Assembly: GCA_038078215.1 (NCBI GenBank)
Contig: JBBUED010000033.1
Span: 1-39,894 of the forward strand
DNA length: 39,894 nucleotides
Direction of reading: 5' to 3'
Source of the DNA: GWA1-40-21 sp038078215
Lineage (GTDB): Bacteria > Patescibacteriota > Minisyncoccia > Phycocordibacterales > GWA1-40-21
Below, piece after piece: positions 33,351 to 39,894 of this stretch (the stretch's first letter is position 1; the number at the start of each line of letters is the position of its first letter). The position numbers and the translations under genes are program-made. The notes under the pieces were generated by a model, which did no database searches, was not told the DNA's origin, and saw only the letters and a program-made list of their open reading frames with translations.

Positions 33351-35138
33351 TTATTTCCTCCCCGACTTTGACCTGTCGGTCTTTGTCAAAAGTTTTTTTC
33401 GGAGTCGTACGCTTTTTGGGGTTATTTCCAGATAATCATTATCGGTCATTATTTCCAAACCGCGTTCTATGTCAATCTCAAGCGCCGGAACGAGCCTTAT
33501 GGCTTCATCGGAGCCGGAGGCGCGCATATTGGTCAGTTGTTTTCCTTTTGTCGGATTGACATCAAGGTCGTCGCCTTTGGTCACATTTCCGATAACCATT
33601 CCTTCGTAAACCTCAACTCCGGGAGCGATGTATAAGACGCCTCGCTCTTGCAAATTCCAAAGAGCGAAAGCCAGAGTCTTGCCCGGCATCATTGAGACCA
33701 TTGAACCGTATTCTTGTTTCTTTATTTCTCCGGCGTATTTCTTAAATCCTGTAACTCGGCTACATAATATTCCTTCGCCCCTAGTGTCTATTATAAATTG
33801 TCCGCGATATCCGAGAAGACCTCTCGTCGGAATTTCAAACATCAAGCGGACATTGCCGTCTTTCTGCTTCATATCCGTCATTATTCCTCGTCGTTTGTTT
33901 ATTTTTTCAATGACGGTTCCGGACACTTCTTCGGGAACATCAATAGTCAATTCTTCAAACGGCTCCACTTTTTCACCATCAATTTCTTTGATGATTACTT
34001 GTGGTTGAGAGACTTGAAGCTCGTAGCCTTCTCGTCTCATATTTTCAAGGAGTATGGCGATGTGAAGCTCGCCTCGGCCGTAAACTTTAAGCGCGTCGCC
34101 TGAATCAAAATCCACCTTTAGCCCGACATTTATTTCCACTTCTTTCTCCAATCGTTCTCTGATTTGTCGCCCCGTGACGAATTTGCCTTCTCTGCCGGCA
34201 AAAGGGGAGTCGTTGACGAGAAAATTGACGGATATCGTAGGTTCATCTATTTTAATTTCAGCGAGCGGTTCCTGATTTTCATTTTGCATAATAGTTTCTC
34301 CTATATATATGTCAGGCAAACCGGCGATCATCACAATATCTCCGCTTTCGGCTTCGGCGACCTCTTTCCTCTGAAGTCCTTCAAAAGTGAAAAGCTTGGT
34401 GATTTTCCCTTGTCTTGTTTCTCCATCAGGCTTTTTTACGAATACGGAACTTCCGGATTTTATCGTTCCTTCATAGACTCTGGCGATTGCCAGTCTGCCA
34501 AGAAAATTATCGTATCCCAAGTTAAACGGTTGGGCGCGGAAAGGCAGGTCAACGCCTTTTGACGCGGGTGGAACTTTTTCAACTATCATATCAAGAAGAG
34601 GGGTTAAATCTTTTGACTCATCGTTTAATTCTCGCTTGGCGATTCCTTGCCTGCCGATGGCGTAAATAACAGGGAAGTTCAACTGCTCGTCATTCGCGCC
34701 GAGCTCCATAAACAATTCCAGCACAAGCTCATGAACTTCAGCCGGTCTTGCCGCTGATTTATCAATTTTGTTGATTATAACAATCGGCTTTAAACCAAGT
34801 TCCAAAGATTTCTTCAGCACGAATCTTGTTTGGGGCATAGGACCTTCTTGCGCGTCAACGACAAGAAGAACGGTATCGATTGAACGAAGCACTCGTTCCA
34901 CTTCAGAACCAAAGTCGGCGTGTCCAGGCGTATCAACTATGTTAATTTTCCCGCCTTTGTAATAAATAGAAGTATTTTTGGCGTAAATAGTAATGCCGCG
35001 TTCTTTTTCCAAGGCGTTTGAATCCATACTGAATCCTTCGGCAAGACTGCCACCGCCGTTCTGTTTCATCAGAGCGTCGGTGAGCGTGGTTTTTCCGTGG
35101 TCCACATGGGCGATAATGGCTATGTTTCGTATTTCCAT
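33351..35138 (-). CDS. typA: Ribosome-associated GTPase TypA/BipA
   Basis: 595 aa, normal length (about 605). A translational GTPase that binds ribosomes and helps assembly or stress adaptation. G1 AHVDHGKTTL (10-19), the switch I region around ERGITIYAK, G3 DTPGHADF, G4 NKID and the later SAR-like region are visible, followed by EF-G-like domains and the TypA C-terminal domain (GSMVSMMPGKTLAFALWNLQERG). The extreme C-terminus is basic (KKLLTKTDRSKSGRK). It has its own consensus promoter. Confidence 0.96.
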   Translation of the reverse strand: MEIRNIAIIAHVDHGKTTLTDALMKQNGGGSLAEGFSMDSNALEKERGITIYAKNTSIYYKGGKINIVDTPGHADFGSEVERVLRSIDTVLLVVDAQEGPMPQTRFVLKKSLELGLKPIVIINKIDKSAARPAEVHELVLELFMELGANDEQLNFPVIYAIGRQGIAKRELNDESKDLTPLLDMIVEKVPPASKGVDLPFRAQPFNLGYDNFLGRLAIARVYEGTIKSGSSVFVKKPDGETRQGKITKLFTFEGLQRKEVAEAESGDIVMIAGLPDIYIGETIMQNENQEPLAEIKIDEPTISVNFLVNDSPFAGREGKFVTGRQIRERLEKEVEINVGLKVDFDSGDALKVYGRGELHIAILLENMRREGYELQVSQPQVIIKEIDGEKVEPFEELTIDVPEEVSGTVIEKINKRRGIMTDMKQKDGNVRLMFEIPTRGLLGYRGQFIIDTRGEGILCSRVTGFKKYAGEIKKQEYGSMVSMMPGKTLAFALWNLQERGVLYIAPGVEVYEGMVIGNVTKGDDLDVNPTKGKQLTNMRASGSDEAIRLVPALEIDIERGLEIMTDNDYLEITPKSVRLRKKLLTKTDRSKSGRK

Positions 35139-35158
35139 AATATTTTAAACAAGCTCGC

Positions 35159-35187
35159 ATTGTAATAGAAAAAAAAGATTTTGTCAA
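35159..35187 (-). promoter_or_regulatory. Promoter of typA
   Basis: On the minus strand: TTGACA (35187-35182), 17-nt spacer, TACAAT (35164-35159). The leader would be only about 14 nt, without a ribosome site. Confidence 0.75.
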
Positions 35188-35252
35188 AAAATTTTTTCAT
35201 TGCAATGAGGCGCGTTGTGTGATATTAGTTTACAAAGATAATTTATGACCTT

Positions 35253-35289
35253 AAATTACGAAACATACCGAGAAAGAGTTTCGTGATTT
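35253..35289. repeat. Dispersed palindromic element, copy E (minimal, 37 bp)
   Basis: AAATTACGAAAC (35253-35264) and GTTTCGTGATTT (35278-35289) pair with one mismatch around a 13-nt loop. It has the same ends as the larger copies but almost no interior, and lies in the typA/pyrH divergent spacer. Confidence 0.65.
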
Positions 35290-35351
35290 ACAGTTATAAG
35301 ATACTTTTTGTATTATTTTGACATTTTTAAAATAAGGAAAGGCGGTAGATT

Positions 35352-36197
35352 ATGAACGAAGGTGTTAGTATCGACAAAAACAAGAATCGTGTTTTAGGTA
35401 TTTTAAAAACAGGTAGCCGAGTTTCTAATTGGATAGTCATTTCAGTTGGCGGTTCGTTAATTGTTCCAAATGACATAAATACAATTTTCATTTCTAATTT
35501 TAAGAAAGTTATTCTTAAACAGATTTCTTGCGGTAAACGGTTTATTATCGTCTGTGGAGGTGGCGCGATTGCTAGGGATTATCAGAACGCGCACAAAAGA
35601 ATTATTAGGAAAGCTGATGATATTGTTCTTGATTGGATTGGAATAAATGCCACAAGATTTAACGCGGAATTTATGGCGAGTGTTTTTGGAGACATGACAT
35701 ATGAGGGGATTATAAGTGATCCAAATGAAGGAATCATGACAAAAAAACCTATTGTTTTTGCCGCTGGGTGGAAGCCTGGATGCAGTACGGATTATGTTTC
35801 CGTCCTTCTTGCAGAAAATGTAGGGGCGCAAAGAATAATCAATCTAACTAACACCGATGGCGTTTACAACACAGACCCCAATGTAAAAAATGGGAAAAAA
35901 GCAAAGATGTTCAGGAATATTTCATGGAATAATTATTTGGCGATGATTCCCAAGAAATGGACACCTGGACTTTCGTCGCCATTCGACCCAGTCGCTTCAA
36001 AGAAGGCAAAAAGGATAGGTCTTGAAGTTGTCGTTGTAAACGGAAACAATCTTATTAATTTAGAAACATGTCTCAGTTCTTGCGGTTTTAAGGGGACAAC
36101 AATCAATAATTTAGGCTATGTTCCCAATCTCTATCCGTATGTTTATAAAAGAAAAAATAGAAGAGCGCGCAAGGCTGGAGATTTAGATATTTACTAA
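35352..36197 (+). CDS. pyrH: UMP kinase, archaeal type
   Basis: 281 aa, amino-acid-kinase fold; phosphorylates UMP to UDP in pyrimidine synthesis. Seen: an N-terminal VISVGGSLI (phosphate loop), IIVCGGGAIARDYQNA, WIGINATRFNAEFM, FAAGWKPGCSTDYVSVLLAE, NLTNTDGVYNTDPN (nucleotide-binding), and PFDPVASKKAKRIGLEVVVVNG. These match the archaeal UMP kinase pattern (for example GWxPGxSTD and FDPxAxxxAxR) and not bacterial PyrH. The N-terminal 26 residues are extra. A purine-rich site (GGAAAGGCGG) precedes the ATG. A terminator follows at 36216. Confidence 0.82.
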   Translation: MNEGVSIDKNKNRVLGILKTGSRVSNWIVISVGGSLIVPNDINTIFISNFKKVILKQISCGKRFIIVCGGGAIARDYQNAHKRIIRKADDIVLDWIGINATRFNAEFMASVFGDMTYEGIISDPNEGIMTKKPIVFAAGWKPGCSTDYVSVLLAENVGAQRIINLTNTDGVYNTDPNVKNGKKAKMFRNISWNNYLAMIPKKWTPGLSSPFDPVASKKAKRIGLEVVVVNGNNLINLETCLSSCGFKGTTINNLGYVPNLYPYVYKRKNRRARKAGDLDIY

Positions 36198-36215
36198 TTG
36201 GCAGAATAACAAACA

Positions 36216-36255
36216 GGGCAGGCGCATCAATTAAAGATGCGTCTGCCCATATCTT
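36216..36255 (+). terminator. Intrinsic terminator of pyrH
   Basis: GGGCAGGCGCATC (36216-36228) pairs with GATGCGTCTGCCC (36236-36248) with one G-T pair and a 7-nt loop, followed by a T-rich tail. Confidence 0.82.
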
Positions 36256-36264
36256 TTTGGCTTT

Positions 36265-36352
36265 GAATTGCGAAACTCTCTTTTCTGTCATTCCCTTGAA
36301 AAAGGGAATCCAGAAATAAAAGAAAATACAATTTGCGGGCGTTTCGTAATTC
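36265..36352. repeat. Dispersed palindromic element, copy F
   Basis: GAATTGCGAAAC (36265-36276) and GTTTCGTAATTC (36341-36352), extended outside to CTTTGAATT/AATTCAAAG (36261-36356). Inside is a perfect hairpin TTCCCTT-GAAA-AAGGGAA (36291-36308) in a TGTCATTCCC...GGGAATCCAG context, a word also found in copy D. It lies between convergent pyrH and the protease gene. Confidence 0.82.
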
Positions 36353-36358
36353 AAAGAA

Positions 36359-37684
36359 TCAAAGACTGTCGGCGCGCATTACCGGTTCGGGGTGAAGTCC
36401 GGACGGGTCGGTGTGTTCCAAACCGATATTTTCGGCCAGCGCTTTCAGACCGTCTCTGACTTGATGCCACGCGGCGGAAGGATTATTTTTTATGTAAAGA
36501 GCCGCGGCGCCGGAGACATGAGGAGCGGCCATGCTTGTTCCGCTCAAGGTTGCGTAGCTTCCGCCTTTGTATGTTGAGTAAATGTCAACTCCCGGCGCCC
36601 CTAAATCAACCGCGCTTCCGTAATTGCTGAAAATCGCGAAAGTGTCGTCGGTTCCGTATGGAGTAGGAGACCCCAATCCGCCCGAAGCGCCGTCGGAATC
36701 AGCCAGGGCCGAAACGGTTATCACAGCGTCATCATAAGCGGCTGGCACGGAAAGGCTCACTGATTTATTTTCATTTCCCGCCGCAACGACATAAATGATT
36801 CCCGCGTCTCTGGATTTGCAGATAGCCTTGTGTAAGGGGTCGTTATTCGAGTATCCGCAATTATTGTCGTTCGTTCCGGCTCCTCCCAAGCTCATATTGG
36901 CGACTTTTATATTATATTTGGAAGCATTGGCCGTCATCCAATCAATTCCGCATATTACCGAAGACCAAGTTCCGGAACCGTTTCGGTTCAAAACTTTCAC
37001 TGCGACCAATTTCGCTTCCGGAGCCGCGCCGACGACTCCGATGCCGTTGTTAAGGGCGGCGATTGTTCCCGCCGCGTGCGTTCCGTGTCCATTGTCGTCA
37101 TTGCCGTTTTTCACGCTTGAAAGACAATTTTTATTAGCGATAATGTTGGTTTTTAGATCAGGATGGGAAAGTTCAATTCCCGTGTCTATGACGGCTATCC
37201 CCACTCCAACGCCTTTATTAAAAAGATTTTCCGCGTTGACGCGGTCAATTCCGGTCGGAACGGTCTGCTGTGGCTGGGCTTTCGCCGAAGATTTTCCGGA
37301 AACTGACATTTTTTCCGAAGAATACTCATCTTCAAGCACGGAATAAGAAATATAAACCGCTCTATCTTCCGTCACGAAGTCAACTCTGGGGTCGTTCTTG
37401 ATTTTTTCCAATTCAGCGTCATTCATCCTCGCCGCGAATCCTTTTATCGCGCGGTTATAAGTATGGATGCGTTCCAATTTGCGCGTTTTGGAAATTTTGT
37501 CGGCCTCCGAATCGGCATCAGCCACTTTGTCTTTGAAGACGACTATGTATTGCCCGGGAATTTTATCAAGTCTGTCATCAGGGACTTTTGCTGAAGCTGT
37601 TTGAACCGCGCCTAATGCCGTTAACGCGATAATTCCCAAAAAGGAAGACGCAAAAACCATGAATTTCATTTTGTTTTTTTTCAT
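36359..37684 (-). CDS. Secreted subtilisin-like serine protease (S8) with I9 propeptide
   Basis: 441 aa. Signal peptide 1-32 (ends TASA), inhibitor-I9-like propeptide about 44-112 (GQYIVVFKDKV to FVTEDRAVYI), linker, then the subtilase domain. The catalytic triad is D167 (VIDTGI), H200 (NGHGTHAAGT) and S384 (SGTSMAAPHV), with the oxyanion asparagine N304 (AAGNEN). Three cysteines (C187, C245, C276) plus C289 could form disulfides, possibly helped by the DsbA-like proteins. The ATG at 37684 was preferred to an upstream TTG (37702). Likely exported and self-activated. Confidence 0.95.
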   Translation of the reverse strand: MKKNKMKFMVFASSFLGIIALTALGAVQTASAKVPDDRLDKIPGQYIVVFKDKVADADSEADKISKTRKLERIHTYNRAIKGFAARMNDAELEKIKNDPRVDFVTEDRAVYISYSVLEDEYSSEKMSVSGKSSAKAQPQQTVPTGIDRVNAENLFNKGVGVGIAVIDTGIELSHPDLKTNIIANKNCLSSVKNGNDDNGHGTHAAGTIAALNNGIGVVGAAPEAKLVAVKVLNRNGSGTWSSVICGIDWMTANASKYNIKVANMSLGGAGTNDNNCGYSNNDPLHKAICKSRDAGIIYVVAAGNENKSVSLSVPAAYDDAVITVSALADSDGASGGLGSPTPYGTDDTFAIFSNYGSAVDLGAPGVDIYSTYKGGSYATLSGTSMAAPHVSGAAALYIKNNPSAAWHQVRDGLKALAENIGLEHTDPSGLHPEPVMRADSL

Positions 37685-37759
37685 TTGTTTAAATATATTC
37701 AATTTTTTTAATAATAATACTTTTACTTTGATTGAACAAGCCTTTGAAAAGCGCCTCGG

Positions 37760-39334
37760 CTAATACATCTCTTCTTTTTTTTCTTTCAGAAACGAGATGA
37801 ATGAATCAAACACGCTTAGCATAACTTTGAATGGTGTTTCTATGATGAAGTCCATAATAAAAACCAATATATTGATGCCCTCAAATTTCTGGCTTAGCCA
37901 TCTGCCGACTTCCACTATCGGCATGACTAAAATGTTGCCCAAGAAATGAAGGGTTTTTTCTTTGTCGGAGCTGACGGTCCAATTTTTCGAGATATGTCTT
38001 ATGCGGAGACCGAAATACATGACCAAGGTCAGGAAAAATACGAAAAGAAAGACGCTCATAAGATTAAAATTGAGTTTGCCAAGAATAAATAGAATCGCTC
38101 CGAAACTCACCAGGAATATAAAACCGTATAAAATCAAAAAAATGAAGTAGAGAAAATTTTTATTCTTTCCGCCCCTGATTTGAATGGACGGCATCTCGCT
38201 CTCGTAAATGACGGTATTAAGGCCTGAAACAATAAGGTCCGTATTTTTTTCTCCCAGCGGTTTTATCGTGTAAGTGATGAAGAGAAGCAACAGGGGGTGG
38301 AAAGCCACATTCATTATGAGGGCCGGATAGTAAACTTTCCCCAATACCGCCAGGTCGTACGGCAGCTCCAAAATAAAAGCCAAAATGGTCTTGGTAAATA
38401 AAATATAAATTACGGCTCTAACGGCGCTCTTTTTAATCCGGCCGTTTTCCTTTTTGTATTTGCCTTCAAGAATGTTTCTCGTTTGCTTTTCCAGTGAGGC
38501 TGGATTGTCAAGAATTTGTTCCGAATCCGCGCCGTAACGGTCAACAATCTCTTTTATAATGCTGAAATATATGGCTTGATTTTTCAATCTTCTGGCAATT
38601 CTCCAGCTTAAATTGTCATTCAAGTTTTCGGCAATTTTGAGCTGGATTGCCCGGAAAGTTTTCGCGATTTCTTGAACTTCTGAAATGTCTTTGATATTAA
38701 TCCAATCAGGCAACAATCTTAACCATAATCTATAGGCGATTGTCTGCTCGTCGGCTTTCAGAAAGCTCCTCAAACAGGCAATGAATATCTGGGTGTCTTT
38801 GTCGTCTTCGCTTATGGGAATCTGGGAAATTTTTGTGTTGTTTCTGGCGGTCTCATAGAAAGCGGTAAAGACGGATTCTTCAATTTTATTGCCGAACAAA
38901 TAAAATTCTATTTCGCTCGCCGCGAGTCCGGTTATTTTTTTATTGACTGTCAAATCTCCTTCCGCCGCGTAATTTAAAGAATTTTGAAGCGACAGAAATT
39001 TATCAATTATGCCTTGAACATGAGAAATTCTGCTTTCCAGAAAACTTCCGCTTTCAAGATAACCGCCTCTTATAAGCTCATGGATGAGAAGCTGGGCAAC
39101 CTTTCCTTCGGTTTTGAAAAATAGGTTTCTTTTTAAAATTCTTTGGATAGCGTTTCGGCGGACGGTATGCTCTTCTTTGTAGTCAATCAGGTAACGGATT
39201 TTTTCGTAAAACATCCCCGCTTTTTTGGCGAGCTCGTTCACTTTGATATAATATTCGTCTTTACTGGCGGCGCTGTCTGGGATTTTAGGCTGTTTCAAAC
39301 TCGTCAGTAATTTGGCGATTTGCGGTGATACCAT
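37760..39334 (-). CDS. Large membrane protein, unknown function
   Basis: 524 aa, not recognised. Residues 1-300 are soluble and mostly helical, with charged segments (for example ISEVQEIAKTFRAIQLKIAENLND). About five hydrophobic helices follow: near 305-330, 340-362, 390-412 and 415-440 in two runs, and near 487-505. No enzymatic motif could be assigned. It is upstream of, and in the same direction as, the protease gene (75 nt apart); the pair may be co-transcribed. ATG start without a Shine-Dalgarno site. Confidence 0.7.
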   Translation of the reverse strand: MVSPQIAKLLTSLKQPKIPDSAASKDEYYIKVNELAKKAGMFYEKIRYLIDYKEEHTVRRNAIQRILKRNLFFKTEGKVAQLLIHELIRGGYLESGSFLESRISHVQGIIDKFLSLQNSLNYAAEGDLTVNKKITGLAASEIEFYLFGNKIEESVFTAFYETARNNTKISQIPISEDDKDTQIFIACLRSFLKADEQTIAYRLWLRLLPDWINIKDISEVQEIAKTFRAIQLKIAENLNDNLSWRIARRLKNQAIYFSIIKEIVDRYGADSEQILDNPASLEKQTRNILEGKYKKENGRIKKSAVRAVIYILFTKTILAFILELPYDLAVLGKVYYPALIMNVAFHPLLLLFITYTIKPLGEKNTDLIVSGLNTVIYESEMPSIQIRGGKNKNFLYFIFLILYGFIFLVSFGAILFILGKLNFNLMSVFLFVFFLTLVMYFGLRIRHISKNWTVSSDKEKTLHFLGNILVMPIVEVGRWLSQKFEGINILVFIMDFIIETPFKVMLSVFDSFISFLKEKKEEMY

Positions 39335-39390
39335 ATATTTATTGATTTAGTTATTTTAGCTTAAAATCAAGAATAAAGCCAACACGGGAT

Positions 39391-39416
39391 TAGGTTGTAG
39401 GTTGTAGGTGTTAGGG
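39391..39416. repeat. TAGGTTG short tandem-like repeat
   Basis: TAGGTTGTAGGTTGTAGGTG followed by TTAGGG; related to 30943-30966 and 32506-32539. Confidence 0.6.
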
Positions 39417-39512
39417 AGGAGAATAAAAGACAGCGCAAATTTATAATTTCTAATTGATCTAATTTCTAATAAAATCCCAATGTCTAATGAAAATTATGAC
39501 TCCGCCATCGTG

Positions 39513-39647
39513 GTGCCCAGGAGAGGAGTTTTGAAACTTACAGTTTCTGTACACCTTTTCTGTTTTATTTTCGCGCAGACGCTCAATAAAACTATCAAAG
39601 GTCTTCAAATCCTCCCGCCCTGATGTTCTTCGGGGCTTCCTGGGCAC
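39513..39647. repeat. Inverted pair of tRNA-Leu 3'-end-like sequences
   Basis: GTGCCCAGGA (39513-39522) followed by GAGGAGTTTTGAA faces TTCAAATCCTC (39604-39614) and TCCTGGGCAC (39638-39647). Each arm resembles the T-arm and acceptor end of the neighbouring tRNA-Leu. The right arm carries an extra 23 nt (39615-39637) that form a small GCCC/GGGC hairpin. In the middle, GTTTTATT and AATAAAAC form another hairpin. Confidence 0.65.
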
Positions 39648-39664
39648 AAATTTAGCAGACTTAT

Positions 39665-39751
39665 TGGTGCCCAGAAGAGGATTTGAACCTCCAAGGAATT
39701 GCTTCCACAAGCTTCTGAGGCCTGCGTGTCTACCAATTTCACCACCTGGGC
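39665..39751 (-). tRNA. tRNA-Leu (anticodon CAG)
   Basis: Complete class II tRNA of 87 nt including an encoded CCA (39667-39665). Acceptor stem GCCCAGG (39751-39745) pairs with TCTGGGC; the D arm has AATTGGTAGAC; the anticodon stem CAGGC/GCTTG encloses loop CTCAGAA, giving anticodon CAG. The long variable arm GGAA-gcaa-TTCC is typical of Leu. The T loop is TTCAAAT in a GGAGG/CCTCT stem (one G-T pair). It reads CUG codons. Confidence 0.95.
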
Positions 39752-39804
39752 GTTTTTTTTATTATACTATAAATTTACCGTCTTAAATTTCGCGGACTAA
39801 TTTT

Positions 39805-39824
39805 GTGCCGAGGAGAGGACTCGA
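39805..39824 (-). other. tRNA 3'-end fragment at the window edge
   Basis: On the minus strand the sequence ends TCGAGTCCTCTCCTCGGCAC, as the T loop and acceptor end of a tRNA would. But the 5' half of the T stem is not complementary, the CCA is missing (CACAAAA), and no tRNA body precedes it within the 70 nt visible. It looks like a remnant, or a tRNA broken by an insertion. Confidence 0.45.
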
Positions 39825-39894
39825 TCACGAATAATTTGATCGCCGTCGCTCGCAAATTTTCGCGACCCCGGCTCGTCTATTTTTTCTGCTGAAA

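Larger units (their letters stand above)
39335..39664. other. 330-bp spacer with tRNA-derived inverted repeat
   Basis: No convincing gene. It holds the TAGGT-word repeat at 39391-39416 and the inverted pair of tRNA-like ends at 39513-39647. Confidence 0.6.

Noticed and set aside
37685..37702. TTG start of the S8 protease
   Set aside because: The ATG at 37684 gives a standard signal peptide (basic start, hydrophobic core); the six extra residues add nothing.
39459..39710. 83-codon minus-strand ORF
   Set aside because: It begins inside the tRNA-Leu gene and runs through the tRNA-derived inverted repeat. Its GSNPLLG and SGREDL words are translations of tRNA T-arm sequence.
1..39894. Alternative genetic code (TGA as Gly)
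   Set aside because: Several well-defined genes end at TGA, and no conserved gene has an internal TGA.

Overview
The window looks like part of a Candidate Phyla Radiation (Patescibacteria, Parcubacteria-type) genome. The signs are compact core proteins (RpoB 1072 aa, RpoC 1233 aa), an archaeal-type UMP kinase, a huge lamin-tail/Ig-like/carboxypeptidase-regulatory surface protein, a scarcity of Shine-Dalgarno sites, and short intergenic spaces. TGA is used as a stop (for example dedA and the S8 protease), so the code is the standard bacterial one, not the Gracilibacteria code. The lineage call is inference from gene content. Base 6596-6695 is a 100-N scaffold gap.

Layout. 1-6.7 kb: a giant secreted surface protein whose 3' end lies in the gap, followed by an intrinsic terminator. 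7.0-12.9 kb: small membrane proteins and a redox group (DoxX, membrane-anchored DsbA-like, DoxX-like, 2-Cys peroxiredoxin), then an orphan gene with a structured leader, a CAP-domain protein, a cupin and a DedA protein. 12.85-23.2 kb: the information-processing core, rpoB-rpoC behind its own strong promoter and a leader hairpin, then dnaG and rpoD. 23.3-28.8 kb: a zinc-ribbon orphan, a UvrD-type helicase fused to an Fe-S RecB-like nuclease, a second DsbA-like protein and a ZIP metal transporter. 28.9-35.1 kb: an RNase H-like exonuclease and hisS (minus), truB (plus), an orphan, an RRM protein and typA. 35.3-39.8 kb: archaeal-type pyrH, a subtilisin-like protease, a large membrane protein and tRNA-Leu(CAG) beside tRNA-derived debris.

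The genes fall into three working groups: transcription, replication and translation core; envelope and extracytoplasmic redox or secretion functions; and DNA processing. 

The most unusual signal is not a gene. At least six intergenic spacers carry an element bounded by GAATTRCGAAAC and its reverse complement (one copy has only the left end). The copies have different interiors but keep base pairing. The two largest share an identical 42-bp core and have outer stems that differ in sequence yet stay complementary, so each folds as a three-way junction. Other structured signals are a 46-bp perfect palindrome built from a unit also found 2.2 kb away, an inverted pair of tRNA-Leu 3'-end sequences next to the intact tRNA, and several promoters with an extended -10 so close to the ATG that the mRNAs should be leaderless.
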